64,000 nucleotides of DNA from Dechloromonas sp. (GCA_028687035.1 JAQUAX010000002.1:186001-250000), one strand, 5' to 3'. Shown: positions 1 to 15,208, numbered from the stretch's first letter. Program-made: numbers and translations. The notes: generated by a model from the letters alone, not told the origin.

Positions 1-1577
1 AGGGCGCCGCGTTCGGCCAGCGTGTCGCGGACCTGGCACAGCAGGTGGGCAGCGGTCACGTCGACCGATTGCACGCGCTTCATGTCGAGGATCACGAAGT
101 TGCGGGCCTTCAACTCCGGGTCGAGCTGGGCGTAGAGCTGCTGCGTGGTGCCGAAGAACAGGCTGCCCTGCAGTTCGAAGATCACCGCCTGATCCCCCTT
201 CTGTTCGAGGATGCGGGTTTCCGACTCGGGACGGTGCCAGCTGGACGACATCTGGTTGACGTACAGCTTGTGACGGACCACTGAGCCGCCGATCTGTTCG
301 CGCAGGAACAGGATGATGGACAGCGCGACGCCGGCCGCGGAGGCGGCGATCAGGCCGGTGGTCAGCGCGACGACGACAACGGTGACGACGACGCCGAAAT
401 CGAACACCGTCGCCGACGACTGGATGAAGCGCAGCGGTCCGCGGTCGATCATCCGGACGCCGACGACGATCAGGATGCCGGCCAGCGCGGCGACCGGGAC
501 CCAGGCGATGAAATTGCCCAGCAGCAGCGCGAAGAGCAGCGTCGAAACGCCCGCGATCAGGCCGGAGGCGCGGGTCGTCGCGCCGCTCGACAGATTGACC
601 AGCGTGGCGCCCATGGTGCCGGAGCCGGGGAGGCCGCCGACCGAACTCGACGCCAGGTTGGCGATGCCCTGGGCGACCAGTTCGCGGTTCGGGTCGTGCT
701 GGGAACGGGTCAGCTGGTCGAGCACGACGCTGGTCTTCAGGGTGTCGATCGACAGCAGCACGGCCAGCGTCAGCGCGTTGCCGAGCAGCGCGGCGACCTG
801 GGACAGCCGCAATTCGCCGATCTCGTGCCAGCGTTCGGTAATCGACCGGAAATAGCCTTCGCCGCTGGCGCCCAGCGTGCCGATCACCAGGTCGTTGCCG
901 GCCAGCCGGAGCAGCGCCTCGTCCTGGCTGGCGAGCGCGAAATAGCAGGCCACGCCGGCGGCGATGCCGAGTATGGTGCCGGGCAGCCGGCGGGTCAGCA
1001 GCGGGCCGAGCAGCATCGCGAGCACGGTCGAGGCGCCGACGGCCAGGGCTCGCCAGTCCCACTGGGCGGTTGCGCCGAGCGCCTGGTACCAGCTGGCCTC
1101 GGCCGGAGCGCCCAGCAGCTTGCCGAGCTGGCTGCCGATGATGATCAGGCCGACTGCGGTCAGGTAGCCGCTGACCACCGGGTAGGGGATGTACTTGATC
1201 AGGCGCCCGATGCCGACGAAACCGAACAGCATCTGGAACAGGCCGGCCAGCACGCCGAGCAGCAGAAGCAGCAGCACGATGTTGCCGCCGGGCACGCGGT
1301 CGTGGACCAGCTCGATGGCGAAGGCCGACAGCAGCGCCGCGGCCGGGGCACAGGGCGCGCTGATCAGGCGGTCGGTGCCGCCAAGCAGCGAGGCCAGCGT
1401 GCCGAGCACGGCGGCGCCGATGATCCCGGCCAGCGCGCCGAGTGCCGCGTGCATCGGGGCGATCGCCGAATAGATCGTGACGCCGAAGGCGATCGAGGCG
1501 GGCAGTGCGACCAGCATCGCCGCCAGTCCGCCCCAGAAGTCGCCTGCCTGGAACAGCTTCTTGAAGACTTCCCGCAT
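1..1577 (-). CDS. SulP-family anion permease with STAS domain (partial, C-terminus cut)
   Basis: Inner-membrane SulP/SLC26-type anion transporter; about 525 codons are visible and the stop lies beyond the left edge. After a short cytoplasmic start (MREVFKKLFQAGDFW) comes a long series of hydrophobic helices. From about residue 430 there is a soluble cytoplasmic STAS domain (FELQGSLFFGTT, then LDMKRVQSVDVTAAH). Members carry sulfate, bicarbonate or dicarboxylates; the substrate cannot be told from sequence alone. The ATG at 1577 follows a purine-rich ribosome site (GGAAGGGGCGG). The gene lies 65 bp after sugE on the same strand and may be the last gene of the thiD-thiE-hemL-sugE run, though a TAAGAT -10-like element in the gap leaves room for its own promoter. 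Confidence 0.9.
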   Translation of the reverse strand, partial: MREVFKKLFQAGDFWGGLAAMLVALPASIAFGVTIYSAIAPMHAALGALAGIIGAAVLGTLASLLGGTDRLISAPCAPAAALLSAFAIELVHDRVPGGNIVLLLLLLGVLAGLFQMLFGFVGIGRLIKYIPYPVVSGYLTAVGLIIIGSQLGKLLGAPAEASWYQALGATAQWDWRALAVGASTVLAMLLGPLLTRRLPGTILGIAAGVACYFALASQDEALLRLAGNDLVIGTLGASGEGYFRSITERWHEIGELRLSQVAALLGNALTLAVLLSIDTLKTSVVLDQLTRSQHDPNRELVAQGIANLASSSVGGLPGSGTMGATLVNLSSGATTRASGLIAGVSTLLFALLLGNFIAWVPVAALAGILIVVGVRMIDRGPLRFIQSSATVFDFGVVVTVVVVALTTGLIAASAAGVALSIILFLREQIGGSVVRHKLYVNQMSSSWHRPESETRILEQKGDQAVIFELQGSLFFGTTQQLYAQLDPELKARNFVILDMKRVQSVDVTAAHLLCQVRDTLAERGA

Positions 1578-1642
1578 GATCCGCCCCTTCCGCCGCCTTT
1601 TTACCGCATCTTACTGCGCTTCGGCGGGCGGGCGTTCCGGCG

Positions 1643-1981
1643 TCAGTGCGAATCCGGCGTCAGCAGCTTCAGCCCGACGATGCCGGCGACGATCAGGCCG
1701 ATGCTGGCCAGGCGCAGCGCCTCGCGCGATTCGCCGAACAGCACGATGCCGAGGATCGCCGTGCCGACCGCACCGATGCCGGTCCAGACCGCGTAGGCGG
1801 TGCCCAGCGGCAGCGCCTTCAGCGACCAGCCGAGCAGCACGACGCTGGCGACCATCAGGCCGACCGTCCACACGCTCGGCCACAGCCGCGAGAAACCCTC
1901 GGTGTATTTCAGCCCGACCGCCCAGCCGACCTCGCACAGGCCGGCGACGAACAGCACGAGCCAGGCCGGGCCGCTGCTCAT
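1643..1981 (-). CDS. sugE: SugE/Gdx-type small multidrug resistance transporter
   Basis: Four-helix inner-membrane protein of the small multidrug resistance family, 112 residues, which is full length for the family. The conserved membrane glutamate is at about residue 17 (GLCEVGWA), followed by GLKYTEGF and the [13 protein letters not shown] stretch typical of the SugE/Gdx branch rather than EmrE. Characterised Gdx proteins export guanidinium in exchange for protons, and some relatives export quaternary ammonium compounds; which applies here is inference. The start overlaps the hemL stop as ATGA, so it is translated from the hemL message. No guanidine riboswitch can be present immediately upstream because hemL coding sequence occupies that space. 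Confidence 0.88.
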   Translation of the reverse strand: MSSGPAWLVLFVAGLCEVGWAVGLKYTEGFSRLWPSVWTVGLMVASVVLLGWSLKALPLGTAYAVWTGIGAVGTAILGIVLFGESREALRLASIGLIVAGIVGLKLLTPDSH

Positions 1982-3261
1982 TTCAGCGTCGCGAAATACG
2001 CGTCGGCCGCGGCGACCGTCGCCACGATGTCGGCGTCGCTGTGCGCGGCCGACACGAAGCCGGCCTCGAAGGCCGACGGCGCGAAATAGTGGCCGGCATC
2101 GAGCATGGCGTGGAAGAAGCGGTTGAAGGCTTCCTTGTCGCAGGCCAGCACCGCGTCGTAGGTGCCCGGGCAGGACTCGGCGAAATACAGGCCGAACATG
2201 CCGCCGACGTTCTGCGCGCTGAACGCGACGCCGTGCTTTTTCGCTGCGGCGACGAGGCCGTCGCACAGCGCCTTGGTCTTCGCGGTCAACGCCTCGTAGA
2301 AGCCCTTTTGCTGGATCAGCTTCAGCGTCGCCAGGCCGGCGGCGGTGGCGATCGGATTGCCGGACAGCGTGCCGGCCTGGTAGACCGGGCCGAGCGGCGC
2401 GATCTGTTCCATGATCTCGCGCCTGCCGCCGAAGGCGCCGAGCGGCATGCCGCCGCCGACCACCTTGCCGAAGGTCGACAGGTCCGGCGTGATGCCGTAC
2501 AGGCCCTGCGCGCTCTTCAGGCCGACCCGGAAACCGGTCATGACTTCGTCGAAGATCAGCACGGCACCGTGCTGCGCGGTCAACTCGCGCATCGCGGTCA
2601 AAAAGGCCGGGGTCGGCGCGATCAGGTTCATGTTGCCGACGACCGGCTCGACGATCACCGCGGCGATCCGGTCGCCGTGCCTGGCGAAGGCGTCGGCCAG
2701 CTGCTGCGGGTCGTTGTAGGCGAGCACCAGCGTGTGCTGCGCAAGGTCGGCCGGCACGCCGGACGACGAGGGGTTGCCGAAGGTCAGCAGGCCCGAGCCG
2801 GCCTTGACCAGCAGGCTGTCGGAATGGCCGTGGTAGCAGCCCTCGAACTTGATCAGCAGGTCGCGGCCGGTGTAGCCGCGGGCCAGCCGGATCGCGCTCA
2901 TCGTCGCTTCGGTGCCGGACGACACCAGGCGGACCATGTCCATCGACGGCACCAGGTCGCACAGCAGGTCGGCGATCTCGACTTCCTTCTCGGTCGGCGC
3001 GCCGAAGGACAGGCCGTCGACGACCGCGGCCTGGACCGCGGCGATGACGTCCGGGTGCGCGTGGCCGAGGATCATCGGGCCCCAGGAGCCGACGTAGTCG
3101 GTGTACCACTGGCCGTCGGCGTCCTGGACGCGCGAGCCTGCGCCTTTCTGGAAGAACAGCGGCGTGCCGCCGACCGAGCGGAAGGCGCGGACCGGCGAAT
3201 TGACGCCGCCGGGGATGTGGCGCTGGGCGCGTTCGAACAGTTGCTGGTTGCGGGACGTCAT
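1978..3261 (-). CDS. hemL: Glutamate-1-semialdehyde 2,1-aminomutase
   Basis: PLP enzyme that converts glutamate-1-semialdehyde to 5-aminolevulinate, the C5-route entry to heme and other tetrapyrroles; cytosolic dimer. The 427 residues match the family length. The N-terminal signature [14 protein letters not shown] is present. The cofactor-binding aspartate lies in [11 protein letters not shown] (D238), and the Schiff-base lysine is K266 in [15 protein letters not shown]. The start at 3261 overlaps the thiE stop by 4 bp and the stop overlaps the sugE start by 4 bp, so translation is probably coupled through the set. The linkage with thiE/thiD is a common betaproteobacterial arrangement and does not imply a shared pathway. 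Confidence 0.97.
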   Translation of the reverse strand: MTSRNQQLFERAQRHIPGGVNSPVRAFRSVGGTPLFFQKGAGSRVQDADGQWYTDYVGSWGPMILGHAHPDVIAAVQAAVVDGLSFGAPTEKEVEIADLLCDLVPSMDMVRLVSSGTEATMSAIRLARGYTGRDLLIKFEGCYHGHSDSLLVKAGSGLLTFGNPSSSGVPADLAQHTLVLAYNDPQQLADAFARHGDRIAAVIVEPVVGNMNLIAPTPAFLTAMRELTAQHGAVLIFDEVMTGFRVGLKSAQGLYGITPDLSTFGKVVGGGMPLGAFGGRREIMEQIAPLGPVYQAGTLSGNPIATAAGLATLKLIQQKGFYEALTAKTKALCDGLVAAAKKHGVAFSAQNVGGMFGLYFAESCPGTYDAVLACDKEAFNRFFHAMLDAGHYFAPSAFEAGFVSAAHSDADIVATVAAADAYFATLK

Positions 3262-3893
3262 GCGGCGGATTCCTCGAAAAGTCGTTGATAGGCGGCGGCG
3301 CGGGCGGCAATGTCCGGCGCGTCGAAGAGGTCGGTGATCACGGCGAGCAGGTCGGCGCCGGCGGCGATCAGCGGCGGCGCGTTGTCGACGGTGATGCCGC
3401 CGATTGCGCAGGTGTTCGCGGTGAACCGGGATTTCGCCCGGGAAAACAGGTCGACCGCAGCCAGCGGTGCGTCCGGCTTGGTCGGCGACGGGTAGACGGC
3501 GCCGAAGGCGACGTAGTCGGCGCCGGCCGCGGCCGCCCGTTCGGCGGCGGCGGGATCGGCGTAACAGGAGGCGCCGAGCAGCCGCTCAGGGCCGAGGATG
3601 GCGCGCGCGGCGGCGAGATTGCCGTCGTCGCGGCCGAGGTGCACACCGTCGGCGCCGACCAGCGAACACAGCGCCAGGTCGTCGTTGATCAGCAGCCTCG
3701 CGCCGTGCGCCCGGGTCAGTTCGCGCAGCGCGCGGGCGCGGGCGACGCGCTCGGGCATCGGGCTCGTCTTGTCGCGGTACTGCACGAGGCGGCAGCCGCC
3801 GGCCAGCGCGGCGCCGACGTCGGCGAGCAGGCGGGCGCGCTCGGCGCGTTCCGGGGTGATCGCGTACAGGCCGCGCAGATCAGTCCTGGCCAT
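3258..3893 (-). CDS. thiE: Thiamine-phosphate synthase
   Basis: Joins HMP-pyrophosphate and thiazole phosphate to give thiamine monophosphate. This is a TIM-barrel protein of 211 residues, the usual length. Family motifs are in order: VQYRDK (about 37-42), the pyrophosphate/Mg site LLINDD (67-72), VHLGRDD (84-90), GASCY (107-111) and [11 protein letters not shown] (130-140). The start lies 14 bp inside the 3' end of thiD and the stop overlaps hemL, so thiD, thiE and hemL are likely co-translated. Its thiazole partner is supplied by thiS-thiG at the other end of the window. No TPP riboswitch is visible before the operon. Confidence 0.96.
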   Translation of the reverse strand: MARTDLRGLYAITPERAERARLLADVGAALAGGCRLVQYRDKTSPMPERVARARALRELTRAHGARLLINDDLALCSLVGADGVHLGRDDGNLAAARAILGPERLLGASCYADPAAAERAAAAGADYVAFGAVYPSPTKPDAPLAAVDLFSRAKSRFTANTCAIGGITVDNAPPLIAAGADLLAVITDLFDAPDIAARAAAYQRLFEESAA

Positions 3894-4749
3894 CGCCCTT
3901 GTCCTCCGCCGCCGGTTCCGCGTCGTCTTCGCCGCGCGCCCAGAAGAAGCGGTCCGGGATGAACTGGCCCATGCCGGCGCGGAAGCCGTTTTTCAGCGAC
4001 TGCCAGGTGTAGTCCTGGGCGTCGCGCACGGCCTCCTCGACGCTGGCGCCGCCGGCGATGCAGGCGGCGATCGCCGAGGCCAGCGTGCAGCCTGAGCCGT
4101 GGTAGCTGCCGGGCAGGCGTTCCCAGCGGTCGCGGCGGATCACGCCGTCCGGGCCGTACAGCGTGTTGATGACTTCCGGCGTGCTCTCGTGCGTGCCGGT
4201 GATCAGCACGTACTGCGCGCCCATCTCGATCAGGCGCTGGGCGCAGACGTCGATCGCCGGCTCGCCTTCGTCCTCGTCGCTCTCGGCCAGCCGCCGCGCC
4301 TCGGGCGCGTTCGGCGTGATGATCGTCGTCTGCGGCAGCAGCATTTCGCGCATCGCCTGGATGATTTCCTCGCCGGACAGTTCGTCGCCGCGCCCGGAAG
4401 CGAGCACCGGATCGAACACCAGCGGAATCTCCGGATAGTCGGAAACGATCTCGGCGACCGCCAGCACGTTCTCGACGCTGCCCAGCACGCCGATCTTGAA
4501 CGCGGCGACCGGCATGTCCTCGAGCACGGTGCGGGCCTGCTGCTCGAGAAGTTCGGCACCGACCGGCTGGATGCTCTGGACGCCGACGGTGTCCTGCACG
4601 GTCAGCGCGGTGATCGCGGTCAGCGGGTGGCAGCCGAGGCTGGCCACGGTCAGCAGGTCGGCCTGGACGCCGGCGCCGGAGGATGGGTCGCTGGCGGCGA
4701 AAACGAGGACGGAGGGCGGGGTGGGCGGAGTGGGGGGCGTGGAAGTCAT
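3880..4749 (-). CDS. thiD: Hydroxymethylpyrimidine/phosphomethylpyrimidine kinase
   Basis: Ribokinase-fold kinase that phosphorylates HMP and then HMP-phosphate for thiamine synthesis or salvage. The core is complete: substrate loop DPSSGAG (21-27), LASGRGD (116-122), TPNAPEA (145-151) and the anion-hole/catalytic GSGCTLASA (218-226). Two oddities are a Thr/Pro-rich N-terminal tail (residues 2-12) and an acidic C-terminal extension. The loop [11 protein letters not shown] also looks like an insertion. At 289 residues it is somewhat longer than the usual 260-270. The ATG at 4749 has a strong ribosome site (AAGGAGG) about 10 bp upstream. It is the first gene of the minus-strand run that diverges from pilG. 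Confidence 0.95.
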   Translation of the reverse strand: MTSTPPTPPTPPSVLVFAASDPSSGAGVQADLLTVASLGCHPLTAITALTVQDTVGVQSIQPVGAELLEQQARTVLEDMPVAAFKIGVLGSVENVLAVAEIVSDYPEIPLVFDPVLASGRGDELSGEEIIQAMREMLLPQTTIITPNAPEARRLAESDEDEGEPAIDVCAQRLIEMGAQYVLITGTHESTPEVINTLYGPDGVIRRDRWERLPGSYHGSGCTLASAIAACIAGGASVEEAVRDAQDYTWQSLKNGFRAGMGQFIPDRFFWARGEDDAEPAAEDKGDGQD

Positions 4750-4828
4750 CGAGGGTCGCCTCCTTGACGGAAGCGGTGCTGCAAGCTGTGAACGGCCCCG
4801 ATTCTAGCCGATTCCGGCCCGTCCCCGC

Positions 4829-4856
4829 TTGCGTCCGGGCAAGGGTTCCGTAGTAT
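4829..4856 (+). promoter_or_regulatory. Candidate sigma-70 promoter for pilG operon
   Basis: In the 154-bp divergent gap between thiD and pilG, TTGCGT (4829-4834) is followed 16 bp later by TAGTAT (4851-4856); an overlapping TATGAT (4854-4859) is an alternative -10. This would start a short leader ending at the pilG ribosome site AGGGGACAGGG. The call rests on sequence match alone. Confidence 0.4.
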
Positions 4857-4903
4857 GATGCCGTGAAAGCTAAAGCGCCCGACAGGGCCGAGGGGACAGG
4901 GAT

Positions 4904-5308
4904 TTGGCCGACTTTTCCAGCTTGCGTGGCGTCAAGGTCATGGTGATCGACGACAGCAACACGATCCGCCGCAGCGCCGAAATATTTCTGGTGCAGGCCG
5001 GCTGCCAGGTGGTTCTGGCCGAGGACGGCTTCGACGCGCTGGCCAAGATCGCCGACCACCTGCCCGACGTGATCTTCTGCGACATCATGATGCCGCGCCT
5101 CGACGGCTACCAGACCTGCTCGCTGATCAAGAAGAATCCCCGCTTCAAGGCCACGCCGGTGATCATGCTGTCGTCCAAGGACGGCCTGTTCGACCGGGCG
5201 CGCGGCCGCATGGTCGGCTCCGACCAGTACCTGACCAAACCCTTCACCAAGGACAGCCTGCTGCAGACGGTCGCCGACTTCGCGCCCCCGGCGGCTGCCC
5301 GGTCATGA
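4904..5308 (+). CDS. pilG: Type IV pilus response regulator PilG
   Basis: Single-domain CheY-like receiver that takes phosphate from the ChpA kinase and promotes pilus extension; in Pseudomonas it also feeds into cAMP signalling. 134 residues with an N-terminal cap (MADFSSLRGV), acidic pocket D16-D17 (VIDDSNT), phospho-acceptor D60 (FCDIMMPRLDGYQ), and the switch Thr/Ser and lysine in MLSSKDG and YLTKPF. The start codon is TTG, chosen because a strong purine-rich ribosome site (AGGGGACAGGG) lies just upstream and family members start at this point. The 3' end overlaps the first possible pilH start. First gene of the Pil-Chp array. Confidence 0.95.
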   Translation: MADFSSLRGVKVMVIDDSNTIRRSAEIFLVQAGCQVVLAEDGFDALAKIADHLPDVIFCDIMMPRLDGYQTCSLIKKNPRFKATPVIMLSSKDGLFDRARGRMVGSDQYLTKPFTKDSLLQTVADFAPPAAARS

Positions 5309-5322
5309 CCCAGGAAGAGAAA

Positions 5323-5688
5323 ATGCCCGTCAAGAACATCCTCGTCGTCGACGATTCCCCGACCGAACGCTATTTCGCCGTCGACCTGCTGACCCGCGCC
5401 GGCTACCAGGTGACGACCGCCGAGAACGGCGAGGAAGGCATCGCCAAGGCCAAGGCGATCAAGCCCGACCTGATTCTGATGGACGTCGTGATGCCCGGCC
5501 TGAACGGTTACCAGGCGACGCGGACGCTGACCCGCGACGACGAGACCAAGACCATCCCGATCATCGTCTGCACGACCAAGGGCCAGGAAACCGACAAGAT
5601 CTGGGGGCTGCGCCAGGGCGCGGTCGATTACCTGGTCAAGCCGCTGAACGCGGACGAACTGCTGCAACGCATCGCGGCCCTGCCCTAG
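5323..5688 (+). CDS. pilH: Type IV pilus response regulator PilH
   Basis: Second CheY-like receiver of the Pil-Chp system, thought to act as a phosphate sink or to favour pilus retraction. 121 residues from the chosen ATG; phospho-acceptor D54 (ILMDVVMPGLNG), acidic pair in VVDDSPTE, switch residue in CTTKGQ and the lysine in YLVKPL. An in-frame ATG at 5305 overlaps the pilG stop (ATGA) and would add six residues. The ATG at 5323 is preferred because AGGAAG lies 5 bp before it and because PilH proteins begin directly at the first beta strand. PilI follows 5 bp after the stop. Confidence 0.94.
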   Translation: MPVKNILVVDDSPTERYFAVDLLTRAGYQVTTAENGEEGIAKAKAIKPDLILMDVVMPGLNGYQATRTLTRDDETKTIPIIVCTTKGQETDKIWGLRQGAVDYLVKPLNADELLQRIAALP

Positions 5689-5693
5689 TCGCG

Positions 5694-6215
5694 ATGGCCA
5701 GAAAAACCAGCCTGCGGGATTTCCAGCAATACCTGGCCGGCCGCCTGAGTACGGCCGCGGCCGGACGCGGCGGCGCTTCCTGGCTGGGCATCGGCGTCGG
5801 CGAGGAGTCGTGGCTGATCGATCTGGCCGACGGCGGCGAGATCGTCCAGGCCCCGCAGCTGGCGCCGGTGCCGCTGACCCGGCCGTGGTTCGCCGGGATC
5901 GCCAACATCCGCGGCAACCTGCATGCGGTCACCGACTTCGCGCAATTCCGCGGCGGGGCGCCGACGCCACAGAACGCCCATGCCCGGCTGCTGCTGGTCG
6001 GCACCCGGCACGGCTCGAACGCGGCGCTGCTGGTGCCCCGGCTGCTCGGCCTGAAGAAGCCGGAAGATTTCACGCCGGCGCCGCCGGCGCCGCCGGCGCC
6101 GGACATGCCGCCCTGGGGCGCGCAATGCCATGTCGACGCCCAGGGCGGGCTGTGGCACAAACTGTCGGTGCGCGACTTGCTCGCCGACCAGAATTTCATG
6201 CATATCGGGGCTTGA
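5694..6215 (+). CDS. pilI: CheW-like adaptor PilI
   Basis: Scaffold that couples the receptor PilJ to the kinase ChpA at the membrane. 173 residues with a CheW-like fold: GEESWLIDLADGGEIVQAPQL near residue 36, then the conserved WFAGIANIRGNLHAVTDFAQF block (about 65-85), which in CheW proteins contacts the kinase. A short alanine/proline linker (about 122-135) precedes the last strands, and the C-terminus (LSVRDLLADQNFMHIGA) ends as in other PilI proteins. It sits between pilH and pilJ in the standard order and is part of the same operon. Confidence 0.93.
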   Translation: MARKTSLRDFQQYLAGRLSTAAAGRGGASWLGIGVGEESWLIDLADGGEIVQAPQLAPVPLTRPWFAGIANIRGNLHAVTDFAQFRGGAPTPQNAHARLLLVGTRHGSNAALLVPRLLGLKKPEDFTPAPPAPPAPDMPPWGAQCHVDAQGGLWHKLSVRDLLADQNFMHIGA

Positions 6216-6254
6216 CGGCAGGGCTTGGCCTGCAGCCCACAGCGGAGGAGTTTC

Positions 6255-8336
6255 ATGGCTTTCGGCTTCAAACGATTCAAACCGGCATCCGGCAATGCGG
6301 CCTCGGCCGGCTTTTCCGCACCGGGTTTCCTGGGCAAGCAGCCCGTCGAACAGCAGATGAAGACGCTGGGGGCGGTCTTCGTCGCGCTGCTGCTGCTGAT
6401 CGCCGGCGTGGTTTTCCACGACAACCGGGAGTCGACCGAGAACACGGCCTACATCGCGGCCTCCGGCGAAATGCGCATGCTGTCGCAACGCCTGGCCAAG
6501 GCCTCGTCGCTGGCGCTGCTCGGCAACCCGGCCGCCTTCGCCCAGTTGAAGGAATCGCGCGAGACCTTCGGCCAGCTGCTCGACCGCCTGAACAACGGCG
6601 GCGAGCTCGGCGGCATCGACGTGTCGGCGTCGCCCGGTTCGGTCCGCCCGCAGCTCGATGCGCTGATCCAGCGCTGGGAGTCGACCGACAAGGACGCCGC
6701 GGCGCTGATCGCCCAGGAAAAGGCGCTGGTCGCCCTCGGCCGCAACGTTGCGCTGATCGACAACAAGAACGGCGACATGCTGCAGTTGACCGAACAGCTC
6801 GCCGCGCTGAAGCTTGCCGCCGGTGCCGGCGCGCGCGACATCGCGACCGCCAACCAGCTGGTCATGCTGACCCAGCGCATCGCCAAGAACGCCTCCGCGC
6901 TGCTGGTCGGCAACGAGATCAGCCCCGAGGTCGCCTTCCTGCTCGGCAAGGACACCAATGCCTTCCGCGACCTGCTGCAGGGCCTGCTGAAGGGCGGCAA
7001 CGACGCCGACAGCCGCGACAAGCTGAACCAGCTCGAGGCTGCGTTCAAGGAATACCAGGAAGCGATCGGCAGCATCCTCGGCAACATGCAGCCGCTGGTG
7101 CTGTCGAAGCAGGCCGGCTCGCGCATCTTCAACGAGAGCGAGGACCTGCTGAAGGCGACCGACGCGCTGGCCCTCGGCTATCAGGAAAACCTCGCCGAGC
7201 GGGCGCTGTACGTCGTGCTGCTGGTCGTGCTGACCGTTGCCGCGCTGGCCGCGCTCGCGCTGCTGGCCCGCATCTACCTGGCCGACACGACGCGCCGCGC
7301 GCTCGAGGCCGAGCAGCAGCGCCAGGCGTCGGAACAGACCAACCGCGAGAACCAGGACGCCATCCTGCGCCTGATGAACGAACTGGGCGACCTGGCCGAC
7401 GGCGACCTCACCGTCACCGCGACCGTCAGCGAGAACATCACCGGTGCGATCGCCGACTCGATCAACTACACCATCGAGGAACTGCGCGTGCTGGTCGGCC
7501 GCATCAACGACGCGGCGAACCGCGTGACGCATGCCACCGAAATCGCCCGCCGCACGTCCAGCGAGCTGATCGACGCCGCCCAGCGCCAGTCCAGCGAAAT
7601 TCAGGAAGCCGGCCAGTCGGCGCTCGACATGGCCCGCTCGATGAGCGAGGTGTCCGGCCAGGCCATGCAGTCCGCGCAGGTCGCGCGCCAGTCGCTGACC
7701 GCCGCCGAGAAGGGCACGCAGGCGGTGCACGACTCGATCAAGGGCATGAACGAAATCCGCTACCAGATCCAGGAAACCTCGAAGCGCATCAAGCGCCTCG
7801 GTGAAAGCTCGCAGGAGATCGGCGAAATCGTCGAACTGATTTCCGACATTACCGAGCAAACCAACGTGCTGGCGCTGAATGCGGCGATCCAGGCGGCGTC
7901 GGCCGGCGATGCCGGGCGCGGCTTCACGGTCGTTGCCGAGGAAGTGCAGCGGCTGGCCGAACGCTCGGCCGAGGCGACCAAGCAGATCGCGGCCATCGTC
8001 AAGACCATCCAGACCGACACCCAGGACGCCGTGTCGGCGATGGAGCAATCGACGCAGGGCGTGGTCGAGGGCGCCAAGCTGTCGGACGCCGCCGGTCAGG
8101 CGCTGTCCGAGATCGGTCACGTGTCGCGCAACCTGGCCGACCTGATCCAGAGCATTTCGGGCGCGACGCAGGACCAGGCCCAGTCGGCGACCCACGTCGC
8201 CGACCTGATGCAGGACATCCTGCACGTCACCGAGCAGACGACGGCCGGCACCCAGCGCACTGCGCAGGCGGTCGATGAGCTCTCCGCGCTGGCCACCGAA
8301 CTGAAGGGTTCGGTCGCCGGCTTCAAGGTCGACTGA
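6255..8336 (+). CDS. pilJ: Methyl-accepting chemotaxis-type receptor PilJ
   Basis: Transmembrane sensor of the Pil-Chp system, 693 residues. TM1 is at about 37-55 and TM2 at about 317-342. Between them lies a periplasmic alpha-helical region with two repeated halves (each containing a [15 protein letters not shown] helix), typical of PilJ-type ligand domains. A HAMP linker follows, then the cytoplasmic signalling coiled coil, whose hairpin tip [26 protein letters not shown] is at about 538-563 and is broken here into [10 protein letters not shown] and [10 protein letters not shown]. The ATG at 6255 is chosen over an in-frame ATG 30 bp earlier because GGAGGAG lies directly upstream. It binds PilI and ChpA. 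Confidence 0.95.
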   Translation: MAFGFKRFKPASGNAASAGFSAPGFLGKQPVEQQMKTLGAVFVALLLLIAGVVFHDNRESTENTAYIAASGEMRMLSQRLAKASSLALLGNPAAFAQLKESRETFGQLLDRLNNGGELGGIDVSASPGSVRPQLDALIQRWESTDKDAAALIAQEKALVALGRNVALIDNKNGDMLQLTEQLAALKLAAGAGARDIATANQLVMLTQRIAKNASALLVGNEISPEVAFLLGKDTNAFRDLLQGLLKGGNDADSRDKLNQLEAAFKEYQEAIGSILGNMQPLVLSKQAGSRIFNESEDLLKATDALALGYQENLAERALYVVLLVVLTVAALAALALLARIYLADTTRRALEAEQQRQASEQTNRENQDAILRLMNELGDLADGDLTVTATVSENITGAIADSINYTIEELRVLVGRINDAANRVTHATEIARRTSSELIDAAQRQSSEIQEAGQSALDMARSMSEVSGQAMQSAQVARQSLTAAEKGTQAVHDSIKGMNEIRYQIQETSKRIKRLGESSQEIGEIVELISDITEQTNVLALNAAIQAASAGDAGRGFTVVAEEVQRLAERSAEATKQIAAIVKTIQTDTQDAVSAMEQSTQGVVEGAKLSDAAGQALSEIGHVSRNLADLIQSISGATQDQAQSATHVADLMQDILHVTEQTTAGTQRTAQAVDELSALATELKGSVAGFKVD

Positions 8337-8351
8337 CAGGCGCGACGGACG

Positions 8352-13763
<5,412 letters not shown>

Positions 13764-13768
13764 ATCGG

Positions 13769-13798
13769 CGGTCGACCGCGGGATTTCGCGGTCGACCG
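13769..13798. terminator. Perfect inverted repeat between convergent chpA and phrB
   Basis: A 12-bp perfect stem (CGGTCGACCGCG, 13769-13780; CGCGGTCGACCG, 13787-13798) with a 6-nt loop sits in the 38-bp gap between the chpA and phrB stop codons. It probably ends transcription from one or both sides. There is no strong T tract directly after it: CTTTTT occurs only from 13810, and AAATCC in the loop reads neither way as a U tract. Rho-independent action is therefore uncertain. Confidence 0.5.
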
Positions 13799-13801
13799 TC
13801 T

Positions 13802-15208
13802 TCAGCCGGCCTTTTTCACCACCGCGTAGCGCGCGAGCGTCCTTTCGCGCGCCGCCGCGTGGTCGACCAGCGGCGCCGGATAGTCGCGGCCGATGACGAC
13901 GCCGATCGCCTCCTGCTCGATCCGGCCCATCGTCCACGGCGCGTGGATGTACTTGTCCGGGACTTTCGCCAGTTCCGGCACGTAGCGGCGGATGAAACGG
14001 CCGTCCGGATCGAATTTCTCCGACTGGCTGACCGGGTTGAAGATGCGGAAGTAGGGCTGCGCGTCGCAGCCGGACGAGGCCGCCCACTGCCAGCCGCCGT
14101 TGTTGGCCGACAGGTCGAAGTCGTTCAGCTGTTCGGCGAAATGCCGCTCGCCGAGCCGCCAGTCGAGGCCGAGGTCCTTGCACAGGAAGGAGGCGACGAC
14201 CATGCGCAGCCGGTTGTGCATCCAGCCGCTGTGCGCCAGCTGGCGCATCGCCGCATCGACCAGCGGGTAGCCGGTGCGCCCCTCGCGCCACGCGGCGTAG
14301 CCTTCCGGCCAGTCGTCCCATGCGATCGCGTCGTATTCGGGCTTGAAAGCGCGGTCGACCGCGTGCGGGAAGCGGTCGAGGATCATGAAGTAGAAATCGC
14401 GCCAGATCAGTTCGTCGAGCCAGGTGTCGGCGCCGGCCGAGAGCGCGCCGCGGACCAGTTCGCGGATCGGGATCGTGCCGAAGCGCAGGTGCACCGACAG
14501 GTAGCTGACGCCGCGCACGGCCGGGAAGTCGCGCAACGCGGCGTAGCGTCCGATGCGGCCGGCGCGGAACTCGTCCCACAGCGCCCGCGCGCCGGACATG
14601 CCGGGGCGGATGCCGAGCTCGCCGAGGTCGGTCGGTTCGAAGCCGATTCCGGCCAGCGTCGGCACGCCGCAGCCGGCCTCGCCGGCGAAGCGGCCGTCGG
14701 CGCTGCACGGGGCGGCGTCGGCCTCGGTCAGCCGCTTGCGCCACGCATTCCGGTAGGGCGTGAATACCGTGTAGGGCTTGCCGGCCTGGGTCAGCACCGC
14801 GTCGCCGTCGAACACCACCTGATCCTTGAACGTCTGGAAATCGATGCCGGCCGCGGCGAGTTCGCCGGCGACCGCGGCATCGCGCGCCTTCGCCGCCGGC
14901 TCGTAATCGCGGTTGGCGTAGACGGCGGCGACGCCCAGTTCGCCGGCGAGCGCCGGGATTTCGTCGCGGGCCCGGCCGTGGCGGACGATCAGCCCGCCGC
15001 CGCGGGCGCGCAGCGCGGCGTCGAGCTCGACCAGCGACTCGCGGATGAATTCGACGCGGCGGTCGCGGCGCGACGGCAGCGCGTCGAGGATTTCGCTGTC
15101 GAACACGAAGGCGCAATGCACGGCGCGGCCCGACGCGAGCGCGGCAGCCAGCGCGGCGTGGTCGATGTCGCGCAGGTCGCGGCGGAACCAGACGAGGACG
15201 GGTTTCAT
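13802..15208 (-). CDS. phrB: Deoxyribodipyrimidine photolyase (class I CPD type)
   Basis: Light-driven flavoenzyme that repairs cyclobutane pyrimidine dimers; 468 residues, normal for class I. The N-terminal Rossmann-like antenna domain begins PVLVWFRRDLRDIDHAAL. The C-terminal helical FAD domain carries GWMHNRLRM (FAD contact) and the signature NNGGWQWAASSGCDAQPYF followed by RIFNPVSQS. The exact antenna pigment (folate or other) cannot be told. The ATG at 15208 fits the conserved start; upstream in-frame sequence lacks similarity. It converges with chpA across a hairpin and appears monocistronic. Confidence 0.95.
   Translation of the reverse strand: MKPVLVWFRRDLRDIDHAALAAALASGRAVHCAFVFDSEILDALPSRRDRRVEFIRESLVELDAALRARGGGLIVRHGRARDEIPALAGELGVAAVYANRDYEPAAKARDAAVAGELAAAGIDFQTFKDQVVFDGDAVLTQAGKPYTVFTPYRNAWRKRLTEADAAPCSADGRFAGEAGCGVPTLAGIGFEPTDLGELGIRPGMSGARALWDEFRAGRIGRYAALRDFPAVRGVSYLSVHLRFGTIPIRELVRGALSAGADTWLDELIWRDFYFMILDRFPHAVDRAFKPEYDAIAWDDWPEGYAAWREGRTGYPLVDAAMRQLAHSGWMHNRLRMVVASFLCKDLGLDWRLGERHFAEQLNDFDLSANNGGWQWAASSGCDAQPYFRIFNPVSQSEKFDPDGRFIRRYVPELAKVPDKYIHAPWTMGRIEQEAIGVVIGRDYPAPLVDHAAARERTLARYAVVKKAG

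Noticed and set aside
696-3288. Long plus-strand frames opposite sulP, sugE and hemL
   Set aside because: They encode Arg/Ala/Gln/His-rich low-complexity sequence and lie opposite clearly conserved minus-strand genes.
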